A stretch of DNA of 64,000 nt from an uncultured Lachnospiraceae bacterium (GTDB taxonomy: Bacteria > Bacillota > Clostridia > Lachnospirales > Lachnospiraceae): contig CAUAFT010000007.1 of NCBI GenBank assembly GCA_958428365.1, positions 62,001 through 126,000 on the forward strand. The letters run 5' to 3'. Within the stretch, counting starts at the first letter, position 1; every line of letters starts with the position of its first letter. Under the pieces are notes generated by a model that was given only the letters and a program-made list of their open reading frames with translations, did not search any database and was not told where the DNA came from. Both the position numbers and the translations under genes were made by a program. Shown one piece after another: positions 16,857 through 25,970 of this stretch.

Positions 16857-18745
16857 TGAATGCGATTGAAGTAAGAGATTTACATATCTCATATAAAACA
16901 GTAAAGGCAAAATCTATTAAGAAAACCATATTTTCTCTGAAAAAGTCAACTACGGATGAATTTGAAGCAGTCAGAGGAGTTTCTTTTGATGTAAAAAAAG
17001 GAGAGATTGTAGGTCTTGTTGGAAAAAACGGAAGTGGTAAGTCTACTTTATTGCGATCTATAGCAGGAATCTTTTCGGCAAATTCAGGAACCATTGATAT
17101 TAAAGGAAATAAAGTTTCGCTGTTAGCCATTGGCATAGGGTTTCAGAATGAGCTGACCGGAAAAGAAAATATTTATTTATCCGGAATGTTAATGGGATTT
17201 ACAAAGCAGCAGATCGCAGAAAAATATGATGAGATCGTCAAATTCTCTGAGCTGGGAGATTTTATTAATGCACCGGTAAAGACTTATTCAAGCGGTATGC
17301 ATTCAAAACTGGCTTTTTCTATTACGGCAGTCTTAGAGACGGATATCATGTTAGTTGATGAGACGTTAAGCGTGGGGGATCGTCGATTTAAAAAGAAAAG
17401 CTTTGCGAAAATGAAGGAACTGATTTCCCATTCAGATCGTACCGTGATTATTGTTTCTCATAGTTCGTCTACGATAAGTAAGCTGTGTGACAGGGTGATC
17501 TGGCTCAATGATGGTCAGATCGTTGCGGACGGTGAGACAGAAGATGTCTTAGAGCAATATAATGCTTATATGGATGAGCAGGAAGAAATGAGTCAAAAAT
17601 CCAATAAAAATTATTGGTATAAAAAAATAGATTTAGTAAGTGACCGGATTTTGTTCTATCCGGTTTATTGTGATGATTGTGATGATTTAAAATATCTTGC
17701 AAAATATATTTTAAATCATCATCCGGAATGGAAAATTGTCTGGGTTAAAAATCAGGAATCAGATACGGTGGATCCTTTTTTGAAAGATGTAAAAGTAGTT
17801 GTGAAAGGGACACCGGACTATTATAGAGCATTATACAGTTCGCTGATCTGGATTGATGACGGATTTAATATTGCGGCAGAGGATGTGAAAAAACATCCGG
17901 AGCAAAAGATGTTTAAGTTCCTGCGCGGTTCCCTTGGTATAAAAAATATTGGGAAAAATGCAGTTTCCAAAAAGAAGAGAGCCTTGCGGAATGAAAAGGG
18001 AAAGAGGAGTCGACGTCTTGTCAACTATTGTGTGGCAAACAGTGATTTTCAGGAAGAGGTGTTCTATAGTTCATATTGGGATAAGAAAAAGGTCTTAAAG
18101 ACGGGAAGTCCAAGAAATGATATTCTTTTTGCAAATGAGGAAGAGAAAGCGGCGATCAGGAAGAAAATAAGGGAACGATATGGAGTTCCGGAACAGAATA
18201 AAATCGTACTCTATGCACCAACATACAGAGAGTCCAGAATGATGCGGGACGAACGGGAGGAAATTGATTTTGAGAATCTTCGAAAAGCATTAAAAAAGCG
18301 TTTCGGAGGAGAGTGGAGTATTTTTATCAGACTCCATAGTGCAGAGAGAAAGAAGCAGATGGATATTCTTAATAATCCTGAGGTGGTCAATGTAAGTGAT
18401 TATCCGGAAATGGCGGAATTGCTGTTGGCAACAGATGTTGGAATTACGGACTATTCGAATTGGATATATGATTACAGCTTATTAAAAAGACCAGGATTCA
18501 TTTATGCACCGGATGAAGAGCGGTATGAGGCTGTGAGAGGGCTATATTATTCCCTCTCTGAAGCGCCGTTTGATGTGGCTTCAAACAATCTTGAGCTGGT
18601 GAAGTGTATTGAGAGGTATGACAACGCAGTACAGGAAAAGAATATTGAAGAATTTTTGGCTGATAAGGGCTGTATAGAGAATGGAACAGCATGTCAGCAG
18701 CTGGTAGACAGAATGAATTTTATTATTGAGAATAACATGGAATAA
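16856..18745 (+). CDS. ABC exporter ATPase fused to a TagF-like domain
   Basis: A 629-residue two-part protein. Residues 1-245 are a TagH/Wzt-type ATPase: Walker A GKNGSGKST (56-64), signature YSSGM (144-148), Walker B IMLVDET (164-170) and a switch histidine in IVSHSSST. After a short linker, residues about 265-629 are a CDP-alditol phosphotransferase domain matching the genes at 10738 and 14790 from PDYYRALYSSLIWIDDG to DKGCIENGTA. The second catalytic histidine is kept (RLHSAER, His494) and GITDYSNWIYDY is present. The first is replaced: LRGSLGIK with Arg357 where the paralogues have LHGS or MHGA. The domain may therefore be inactive or act as a chain-end sensor, as the C-terminal domain does in Wzt. 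The frame is continuous with no sign of a sequencing break. Confidence 0.9.
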   Translation: MNAIEVRDLHISYKTVKAKSIKKTIFSLKKSTTDEFEAVRGVSFDVKKGEIVGLVGKNGSGKSTLLRSIAGIFSANSGTIDIKGNKVSLLAIGIGFQNELTGKENIYLSGMLMGFTKQQIAEKYDEIVKFSELGDFINAPVKTYSSGMHSKLAFSITAVLETDIMLVDETLSVGDRRFKKKSFAKMKELISHSDRTVIIVSHSSSTISKLCDRVIWLNDGQIVADGETEDVLEQYNAYMDEQEEMSQKSNKNYWYKKIDLVSDRILFYPVYCDDCDDLKYLAKYILNHHPEWKIVWVKNQESDTVDPFLKDVKVVVKGTPDYYRALYSSLIWIDDGFNIAAEDVKKHPEQKMFKFLRGSLGIKNIGKNAVSKKKRALRNEKGKRSRRLVNYCVANSDFQEEVFYSSYWDKKKVLKTGSPRNDILFANEEEKAAIRKKIRERYGVPEQNKIVLYAPTYRESRMMRDEREEIDFENLRKALKKRFGGEWSIFIRLHSAERKKQMDILNNPEVVNVSDYPEMAELLLATDVGITDYSNWIYDYSLLKRPGFIYAPDEERYEAVRGLYYSLSEAPFDVASNNLELVKCIERYDNAVQEKNIEEFLADKGCIENGTACQQLVDRMNFIIENNME

Positions 18746-18778
18746 GATTTAGCAGGGGATTTTATAGGAGTTGGCATC

Positions 18779-19573
18779 ATGTGCAGTGGATTAGAGGAAT
18801 TGCAGAGCAGGCTATTGGAGATGTTGGTGACTTTATCAAGGTTTGCAGGTGAAAATGACATAGAATTTTTTTTGGTAGGAGGAAGCGCGCTTGGCGCTTA
18901 CCGCCACGGAGGTTTTATACCCTGGGATGACGACGTAGATATAGCCATGATGCGATCAGATTTTGAAAAGATGGAACGCCTGATGGAGGAGAGAAACAAT
19001 CAGTTGGGAGAATTTGTATATTCTCCAGTGGAACATCACATTGTGCCGGATGCACCGATCGCCTATCTGTATGATACCCTTCATGTTCAGAACGGTTATG
19101 AAAATACTGCTAAAATTGACATACATCCGATAGATGGAGTGCCGGAAAGTAAATTGTTAAGAAAGGTTCAAAAGCTGTTTTCATTAGTTTACTATCTTTC
19201 TATATATCGGAAGCCTGTGAAGAATAAAGGGAAAGCAGCCAGAGTGTTGTCAAGGATCATTATTAAATGTACTCCTGATAAATTATTTGCATTTTATATG
19301 AAAGTCAGCAAAAGAATTATAACATTATGGAGTGAAAAAAACTGTCATTACATATGCAGTCTGTTTGGTGTGGCTGGATATGAACAGGAAATTATGCCAA
19401 AGAGTTATTTGTTTCCGCTTCAGGTTATGAATTTTGAAGGAGAAGGTTTTTGGGTTCCGGGTAAGATAAAACCTTATTTGAAAAGATTGTATGGGGCAGA
19501 TTACATGAGGCTGCCGCCAGAAGAGGAACAGAAACCAAGACATAAAATTCATGAATCTTATATCAAGCAGTAA
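18779..19573 (+). CDS. LicD family phosphotransferase
   Basis: A 264-residue LicD/fukutin-like protein. The hallmark is LVGGSALGAYRHGGFIPWDD followed by DVDIAM (about residues 32-56), the nucleotidyltransferase-like metal site. LicD proteins transfer phosphocholine or other phospho-groups from CDP donors onto teichoic acids and surface glycans. In this cassette it likely decorates the polymer with a CDP-derived substituent. No choline uptake or activation genes (licA, B, C) are seen in the window, so the donor may instead be the CDP-alditol made by the 11958 enzyme; this is inference. TAGGAG precedes the ATG. Confidence 0.88.
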   Translation: MCSGLEELQSRLLEMLVTLSRFAGENDIEFFLVGGSALGAYRHGGFIPWDDDVDIAMMRSDFEKMERLMEERNNQLGEFVYSPVEHHIVPDAPIAYLYDTLHVQNGYENTAKIDIHPIDGVPESKLLRKVQKLFSLVYYLSIYRKPVKNKGKAARVLSRIIIKCTPDKLFAFYMKVSKRIITLWSEKNCHYICSLFGVAGYEQEIMPKSYLFPLQVMNFEGEGFWVPGKIKPYLKRLYGADYMRLPPEEEQKPRHKIHESYIKQ

Positions 19574-19606
19574 TTAATATGATCTGCATCAGAGAGGGCG
19601 GAAAAC

Positions 19607-20605
19607 ATGGATAATAAAAACATGAAAATCGAAAATATCAGAGCTTTGGCAATTTTTTTGGTTGTGTTGGGCCATAGTATCATTATGTATACAAAAAAGC
19701 TTAATTTTATAGAGACACAATACACAATATGTTATGTTGAGTATATAAGAAATATTATCAATGTTTTGGAAATGCCTTTATTTATGTCTGTTTCCGGGTT
19801 TGTGTTTTGGTACTCAATGAAGAAGAGAGCAGATTTTTGGGGATTTTTAAAGAATAAGTTCTTGAGAATATTACTGCCATATTTCTTTGTGGGCTGTTTA
19901 TGGTTACTACCTACCAGAATGCTTTCCGGAGTTAAAAGTTTTGGAAATTCTTTTCAATGGAATGTCGTACACAAAATTATCCTGATGGAAGATAGCGGAC
20001 ATCTGTGGTATTTGCCATGCTTATTTGCTATTTTTGTTGTAATGTATGTTCTGCATAAAGTGCTTGGCAATTTATGGGGAGATAAATCCTTTGACTTCGG
20101 AATGCTTTTTTTATTGTTTTTTATTTCCATTATCGCAAAAGAGGAGATGGGGGATTTCAATAAAGTATTTCAAAGATTTTTTATGTATTTGTTCTGGTTT
20201 GATCTGGGATTTATCATCAATAAGTATGATTTATTTAAGTTTCAAAAATCAAATAACAAATATTATATACAAACTATATGGTATCTTGTTATATTTGCAG
20301 TATTTATGTGTACTTATTTTAAATGGAAAAGTAATTACATATATTATGCGGCGGCGTTATTTGGAGTTTTGGGAATTTATGCTGTAATGCCGAAAGGATC
20401 AAATAGATTTGTATCTTTTATAAGTAAAAATAGTTATGGTCTCTATTTATTCCATTCTCCGATGGTGTGGATTGTCGCCAGATATATGCCGGATATCAAT
20501 GCCTATATTGTAGTTCTTTTCAATGTAATTGTACTGGGAGGGATTGCGATTGGAATAACCTGTTTATTAAGGAAGACGAAGTTAAGATTTATAATCGGTG
20601 AGTAA
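19607..20605 (+). CDS. Membrane acyltransferase (acyltransferase 3 family)
   Basis: A 332-residue protein with about ten membrane segments. The N-terminus has IENIRALAIFLVVLGHSIIM, containing the conserved histidine (about residue 24) of acyltransferase-3 enzymes, and a later SGHLWYLPCLF segment matches the second conserved region. Such enzymes O-acetylate or succinylate surface glycans using cytoplasmic acyl donors. It probably modifies the polymer from this cassette. Strongly AT-rich. It ends 3 bases before the next gene. Confidence 0.88.
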   Translation: MDNKNMKIENIRALAIFLVVLGHSIIMYTKKLNFIETQYTICYVEYIRNIINVLEMPLFMSVSGFVFWYSMKKRADFWGFLKNKFLRILLPYFFVGCLWLLPTRMLSGVKSFGNSFQWNVVHKIILMEDSGHLWYLPCLFAIFVVMYVLHKVLGNLWGDKSFDFGMLFLLFFISIIAKEEMGDFNKVFQRFFMYLFWFDLGFIINKYDLFKFQKSNNKYYIQTIWYLVIFAVFMCTYFKWKSNYIYYAAALFGVLGIYAVMPKGSNRFVSFISKNSYGLYLFHSPMVWIVARYMPDINAYIVVLFNVIVLGGIAIGITCLLRKTKLRFIIGE

Positions 20606-20608
20606 TTT

Positions 20609-22591
20609 ATGGAAAGTATTTCAATAGAGAAAACTAAGAATGTACGAATTAAATGGATTGTTCAAATAGCGACCAGTATAGTGGTAGGCATGGCAATATC
20701 TGCAATGATTATGAGTGGTTCATTTAATCTTAAATGTTTCTATGATGTCGGTAAGGTAACAGATGTATATGGTATGGTGCTGACACAGGGAGACAGCGGG
20801 ATAGATTATGTAAATAGTGATGAAAAATATCTGACAGTGTTAACTGATTATGCAAGTAAAATGCTGCCTGGATCTTCACATCGGTGGGCAGAGGTAGATA
20901 TTCAGGTAACACATTTGAAAAGTACTGAGACGGAATGGACGATTGTTGGCTATGATAAGGATGGAAACAGCGTATTCAGCAGAGTGGAACAGATAGGATT
21001 AGGGCATAATCGAATTAAGACAGATGGAATGGCATTTCAGTCTGTTAAGATTTTAGCGCGAAATCAAAAGGGAAATGAATTTATATTGAAGTCTGTACAG
21101 TTTAGGGCAGACGAGCATAGTATAAATTTTGTGGTATTTTTTGTTTTTGCAGCGATATTTGCAGTTGTTTATAATCTTATTTTTGTATTATTGCGTAAAA
21201 AAGGAATCGAGAAAAAAATATGTGATAAGATAGATGTATTAATGAATGGTTATCAAAAATTTTTAGCTTTTATTTATAATAAGGTTGGAAAGATATGCAA
21301 CTTCAATGAGAGAACAAAGAGATTTGGCAGGATCTTTTGTTTTAGTTTTGTAATTCTGTATATGGTTTTTATGTGGAATGTGGGGAAATATGTCTCATGG
21401 TATAAACAGACATCCCTTATTATGAGTGTGTGCATATTTTTAATTTTCCTTTTTTCTGTAGAAGATGGGATGAAGGTTCGAAAGTGGGATAAGGATTTTT
21501 TTCGTTCATGGTTCCTTCTTATGGTTTGGCTTTGCATCTCCGATTTTATTGTAAGTAAGACATATTGTTTTACCGGATATATTTTTTTGCTTTTTATGGG
21601 GTTAATGCTATATGCCTGGTCACATATGAAAAATCCAGAGGTTATATTCCGTGATATTGTATATGCAGTCCAGATTACATTTTTCATATTGACAATATAC
21701 TGTATGTTTTGCAGACCTCTGAAAGAGGGATATCGTTATAATGGTCCTTTTTTTGCATCGAATGTATTCGCAAATTATCTGATTTTGGTAGCCGCATGTG
21801 AGCTGTCTATTATGGTAAACATAATACAGGGAGAGTGGAAATGGAAGAAGACAGTACTCCTCTCTATAGAACAGGGGATTACATTGTTCTTTTTATGGAA
21901 GGCTCAGGCAAGAGGTCCAATATTGACGGTGGGTATTTTAGCTGTTTTGATAAGCTACTATTTATTGATAAGGAAGAGAAAAATCAAACAGTTTGTATTA
22001 ACACTGGTTATTATGGCGATCTGCATTCTGCCTTCATGGATGATGACAGAGAAGGTGCTAAATGTCTTACCGGGAGCCTTTGGTACAGTGATAGATTATG
22101 AGACGGATATCAATCTTGTTCAGGACTCGGAAAGTAATATAAATAAAAAAATTGTGTACGCATCAGAGTCGAGGGTGTTTAATAGCATTAAACTTAAGAA
22201 TTTAGATGCGTTCTCGTCCGGACGGGTTACTATCTGGAAAGAATACTTAAGGGGAATAAACTTACTAGGACATAGCGGGAATGCAAAAGTAGGAGATAAT
22301 CGGCAGGTTGCACATAACCTGTTCTTGGAAATGCTTTATCGTTATGGTATTCTTGTTTTTCCATTTTATTTAAGCATTTGGCTGTTTTCGTTGAAAAAAG
22401 CGATGGATTATATGAGAAAAGATAAAAGTTATTCCTGCCTGCCGATATTAATTTTCCTTTCTTTTTTGGTATTGGCGATGAATGACACACTGGAAAGACC
22501 TTGGGTTCTAGGACTTTGGTTTTTTGCCTATTTTTTGATGTTATTTTATATGTTTGAAAGAGAAGAGGGAACACTGTCGGACGTGATATAG
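20609..22591 (+). CDS. O-antigen ligase/polymerase-like membrane protein (Wzy-like 1)
   Basis: A 660-residue protein. One membrane segment (about residues 15-37) is followed by an extracytoplasmic domain of about 130 residues, then about ten membrane segments and a large loop (about 490-570) containing GRVTIWKEYLRGINLLGHSG. It ends with a HNLFLEMLYRYGILVFPF segment typical of the O-antigen ligase/Wzy family. It would link repeat units on the outer face of the membrane. The protein at 25971 has the same layout and matching motifs, so the two are paralogues. A Wzy-like enzyme next to an ABC exporter is not a usual pairing. Confidence 0.82.
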   Translation: MESISIEKTKNVRIKWIVQIATSIVVGMAISAMIMSGSFNLKCFYDVGKVTDVYGMVLTQGDSGIDYVNSDEKYLTVLTDYASKMLPGSSHRWAEVDIQVTHLKSTETEWTIVGYDKDGNSVFSRVEQIGLGHNRIKTDGMAFQSVKILARNQKGNEFILKSVQFRADEHSINFVVFFVFAAIFAVVYNLIFVLLRKKGIEKKICDKIDVLMNGYQKFLAFIYNKVGKICNFNERTKRFGRIFCFSFVILYMVFMWNVGKYVSWYKQTSLIMSVCIFLIFLFSVEDGMKVRKWDKDFFRSWFLLMVWLCISDFIVSKTYCFTGYIFLLFMGLMLYAWSHMKNPEVIFRDIVYAVQITFFILTIYCMFCRPLKEGYRYNGPFFASNVFANYLILVAACELSIMVNIIQGEWKWKKTVLLSIEQGITLFFLWKAQARGPILTVGILAVLISYYLLIRKRKIKQFVLTLVIMAICILPSWMMTEKVLNVLPGAFGTVIDYETDINLVQDSESNINKKIVYASESRVFNSIKLKNLDAFSSGRVTIWKEYLRGINLLGHSGNAKVGDNRQVAHNLFLEMLYRYGILVFPFYLSIWLFSLKKAMDYMRKDKSYSCLPILIFLSFLVLAMNDTLERPWVLGLWFFAYFLMLFYMFEREEGTLSDVI

Positions 22592-22614
22592 AGAAAGGGA
22601 TGGAGAAGTACGCA

Positions 22615-24480
22615 ATGGATAAAATAGTGGGAGACAGAAGTCAGTTGTTAATTCGGAGAACGATATTATTGGTTTATGATGTAATAGCTATATACTTATC
22701 AGGAGTAATAGCAATTTTTATACGATTTGAGTTGGAATTTAATGAGGGAGCCCAGTTATATCTGGACACTTTTCATCACTATCTTCCTTTTATAATAGGG
22801 GCAACGCTTCTGATCTTTTATTTCAGTCATATGTATTCAAGTCTCTGGAGTTATGCGGGGGCAAGTGAGATGGTGAACATCGTGGCAGCGTGTATTTTGG
22901 CGGCGGTGGCGCAGCTGATCATTGTGACCTATCTGCCTCCGGAAGGGGATTCCATGCCCCGCAGCTACTATATTTTATTTGGCGGCGTTCTTTTTGTACT
23001 GGAATTTATCAGCCGTTTTGCTTACCGGACCCTGCGGAGTGTGTCAAATAAGCGCGTGGAGATGGGCATTAAGACGAATGTGATGATTATCGGCGCCGGT
23101 AATGCAGGCGCAGCATTGATCCGGGAAATCTCCCACAGCAGCCATATTGACAAAAAGGTAGTCTGTGTGATTGATGATTCCAGAAATAAAATTGGTAACT
23201 ACATCTCAGGAATACGAATAGTAGGTAATCGTTATGATATTCCGGATGCAGTAAAACAATTCAATGTGGATGAGATTATGATCGCTATGCCCTCCGTATC
23301 CCAGAAAGAGATCAAAGAGATACTGGATATCTGTAAGGATACGGGCTGCGAGTTAAAACGTCTTCCGGGTATGTATCAGTTGGTCAATGGGGAAGTCAGC
23401 CTAAGCAAATTGAAAAAGGTGGATGTGAATGATCTGCTGGGCAGAGATCCGATAGAAGTGGATCTGGATTCCATCATGGGATATGTGTCCGATAAAATTG
23501 TACTTGTGACAGGCGGAGGCGGGTCCATCGGAAGCGAACTCTGCCGTCAGATTGCCGGTCACCATCCAAGACAGTTGATCCTTATTGATATTTATGAAAA
23601 TTCTGCCTACGATATTCAGAATGAATTAAAGACGAGGTTTCCGGAACTGAATCTGGTGGTTTTGATCGCTTCCGTCCGCAACACGAAACGGATGGATCTG
23701 ATCTTCAAAAAATATCGCCCGGATATAGTCTACCATGCAGCGGCGCATAAGCATGTGCCGTTGATGGAGGACAGCCCTAACGAGGCGGTGAAAAACAATG
23801 TGTTGGGAACCTGGAAGGTGGTTCAGGCCGCGGATAAGTGGAAGGTGAAGAGATTTGTCATGATCTCCACAGATAAGGCGGTGAACCCAACCAATATCAT
23901 GGGAGCTTCCAAACGTATCTGTGAGATGATCATTCAGACCTATGATAAGCATTCTTCCACGGAGTTTGTGGCGGTGCGTTTTGGAAATGTGCTGGGAAGC
24001 AACGGAAGCGTCATTCCCCTCTTCAAAAAGCAGATTGAAGCCGGCGGACCGGTGACCGTCACCCACCCGGATATTATCCGTTATTTTATGACGATCCCTG
24101 AGGCGGTCTCGCTGGTGCTCCAGGCGGGCGCCTATGCCAGAGGAGGAGAAATCTTTGTGCTGGATATGGGAGAACCTGTAAAAATCCTGGATCTTGCAAA
24201 AAATCTGATTCTTTTATCAGGACATAAGCCGGATGAGGATATCAGGATTACATTTACCGGTTTAAGACCGGGAGAAAAGCTGTATGAAGAGATGCTCATG
24301 GAAGAAGAGGGCATGCAGGAGACGGAGAATAAACTGATTCATATTGGTAAGCCCATTGAAATGGATGAGGAACATTTTCTGATGCAGCTGGAAAATCTGA
24401 AAGAATATGTAGAGAATGAGCCAGATGATATCCGGGAATATGTAAAGCAGCTCGTGCCAACTTATGTACCTAAGAAATGA
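22615..24480 (+). CDS. UDP-GlcNAc 4,6-dehydratase-type membrane enzyme (WbpM/CapD family)
   Basis: A 621-residue protein with four N-terminal membrane segments (about residues 14-125), a first Rossmann domain (MIIGAGNAGAALIRE, about 155-170) and a catalytic SDR domain (LVTGGGGSIGSELCRQ, about 293-308). The active-site region STDKAVNPTNIMGASK has Met instead of Tyr in the Y-x3-K position, the Ser-Met-Lys arrangement described for WbpM-type dehydratases. It makes a UDP-4-keto-6-deoxy sugar, the first step to bacillosamine, QuiNAc or FucNAc. ATG 22615 has GGAG nine bases upstream; ATG 22600 is an alternative. Its first part is AT-rich and the remainder GC-richer, suggesting recombination inside the gene. 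Confidence 0.92.
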   Translation: MDKIVGDRSQLLIRRTILLVYDVIAIYLSGVIAIFIRFELEFNEGAQLYLDTFHHYLPFIIGATLLIFYFSHMYSSLWSYAGASEMVNIVAACILAAVAQLIIVTYLPPEGDSMPRSYYILFGGVLFVLEFISRFAYRTLRSVSNKRVEMGIKTNVMIIGAGNAGAALIREISHSSHIDKKVVCVIDDSRNKIGNYISGIRIVGNRYDIPDAVKQFNVDEIMIAMPSVSQKEIKEILDICKDTGCELKRLPGMYQLVNGEVSLSKLKKVDVNDLLGRDPIEVDLDSIMGYVSDKIVLVTGGGGSIGSELCRQIAGHHPRQLILIDIYENSAYDIQNELKTRFPELNLVVLIASVRNTKRMDLIFKKYRPDIVYHAAAHKHVPLMEDSPNEAVKNNVLGTWKVVQAADKWKVKRFVMISTDKAVNPTNIMGASKRICEMIIQTYDKHSSTEFVAVRFGNVLGSNGSVIPLFKKQIEAGGPVTVTHPDIIRYFMTIPEAVSLVLQAGAYARGGEIFVLDMGEPVKILDLAKNLILLSGHKPDEDIRITFTGLRPGEKLYEEMLMEEEGMQETENKLIHIGKPIEMDEEHFLMQLENLKEYVENEPDDIREYVKQLVPTYVPKK

Positions 24481-24490
24481 GGAGAGATTG

Positions 24491-25948
24491 ATGAGTGAGA
24501 ATGTAAATGGCTGGAACCGTTCACAGGAGCGGGAAATCAGCATTCGGGATCTGTTTTGGAAAATCTTATATGGCTGGAGATTTTTAATTGCCAGCGCTTT
24601 GGTCTTTGCAGTGTTATTTGGGGGATACTCTTACATGAAAAGCCGGGAGTATGTAAAAAATACGGGAGAGCAGAAGAATGTTTCCATAGAAGAAATGGAA
24701 AAAAGCCTGAGTACCGAAGAGCAGAAAGAGGTGGAACAGGCGAAGAACATACAGCAGCAGATAGAAGAAAAAGAGAAATATCAGAAGGAATCCATTCTCA
24801 TGAATCTGGATGCCTATCATCAAAACAGAAGGATCCTGCAATATTATGTGGATACGAATTACACCTGGAGTCTGAACAGAGAAAATGAGGAGGATTATGT
24901 CAAAGAACTGTTAAATGGTTATACGGCTTATGTTAGTACCCAGGGTGTCCTGAATGATATGAAAGATATGGCGGACTGGGAAGAAGCGGATGTCTACATC
25001 GGAGAATTGATTTCCGTAAATAATACGGAGGACGTAAAAAATGATTCCAATACCTTTAATGTCTGTGTGACGGGGAGAGACCAGGAGATGGTACAGGAAC
25101 TGTCTGACGCAGTAGAAAAAGCGATGACAGGGTATCAGGCTCTTCTCGCTGAGAAGATTGGGGTTCATGAACTTGTGCTGGTGGATAGTTATGAAAGTGC
25201 GTTTGTCAATGAGGAACTGGCAGGGCAGCAGGAGGAATTGAACGCTTCTATTTCTGACTTTAAGACGCAGTTGACTGCATTAACGGACAACTTCAGCGAG
25301 GTACAAAAGCAAATTCTGAGTGGAAGCAAGGAGGAAGGCGGACAGCAGGAGCAGGAGAACGCTGTGCTCAAAGCCAGTGTCAGTAAAAAATATATTTTAC
25401 TGGGAGCTTTTGCGGGAATCTTTTTGAGCGCTCTTTGGATAGCGCTGTGTTATATCCTGAGCAAAAAAATTAAGAATGCGGAGGAGATTCAACAATTATA
25501 CGGACTTCGTATTCTGGGCAGTATGAACTCAATGGGAGAGGAGAAGAAAAAACGTTTCTTATCCTCAGTGGATGACTGGCTGGCAAAAAAACAGGGAAAA
25601 GAAAATTGGACCAGTGAAGAAAAACGGGAATTAATTCTGACCAACCTTCTTGTGACCTGCAAAAAGGAAAATCTTCAAAATGTATTTTTTACCTCATCCC
25701 TGCATTTAGAGGAGGAGGAGAAAAAAGAGTTGTACTTCTTTGTGGAGAAGCTTGAGGAAGCAGGAATGAATGCTGTATTTGGAGAAAATATCATCCGCAA
25801 TGCAAGAGCGTTCGAGCAGATGGCGGAGATGGGAAATGTGATTCTTGTGGAAAAAGCGGAGGGTACTTCCTATGAGACGCTGGAAAAACAGTTGATCTTA
25901 TGTTCCGAGCAGGGAGTAAAACCGCTTGGTATAATCATGTTTGAGTAA
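24491..25948 (+). CDS. Wzz-like chain-length protein with degenerate kinase-like C-terminus
   Basis: A 485-residue protein with a membrane segment at about residues 28-47, a largely helical extracytoplasmic part (about 50-300) with coiled-coil stretches, and a second membrane segment at about 302-325. This is the layout of polysaccharide co-polymerases (Wzz/CpsC). Unlike CpsC it continues for about 150 cytoplasmic residues resembling a bacterial tyrosine kinase: LILTNLLVTCKKENLQNVFF then TSSLHLEEEEKKEL where a kinase has TSS..PGEGKST, and a final VILVEKAEGTSYETLEKQL segment. The P-loop glycine and lysine pattern is lost, so it should not bind ATP normally. ATG 24491 follows GAGGAGA. Confidence 0.78.
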   Translation: MSENVNGWNRSQEREISIRDLFWKILYGWRFLIASALVFAVLFGGYSYMKSREYVKNTGEQKNVSIEEMEKSLSTEEQKEVEQAKNIQQQIEEKEKYQKESILMNLDAYHQNRRILQYYVDTNYTWSLNRENEEDYVKELLNGYTAYVSTQGVLNDMKDMADWEEADVYIGELISVNNTEDVKNDSNTFNVCVTGRDQEMVQELSDAVEKAMTGYQALLAEKIGVHELVLVDSYESAFVNEELAGQQEELNASISDFKTQLTALTDNFSEVQKQILSGSKEEGGQQEQENAVLKASVSKKYILLGAFAGIFLSALWIALCYILSKKIKNAEEIQQLYGLRILGSMNSMGEEKKKRFLSSVDDWLAKKQGKENWTSEEKRELILTNLLVTCKKENLQNVFFTSSLHLEEEEKKELYFFVEKLEEAGMNAVFGENIIRNARAFEQMAEMGNVILVEKAEGTSYETLEKQLILCSEQGVKPLGIIMFE

Positions 25949-25970
25949 TCGTTAATAGGCAGAACAGGAA

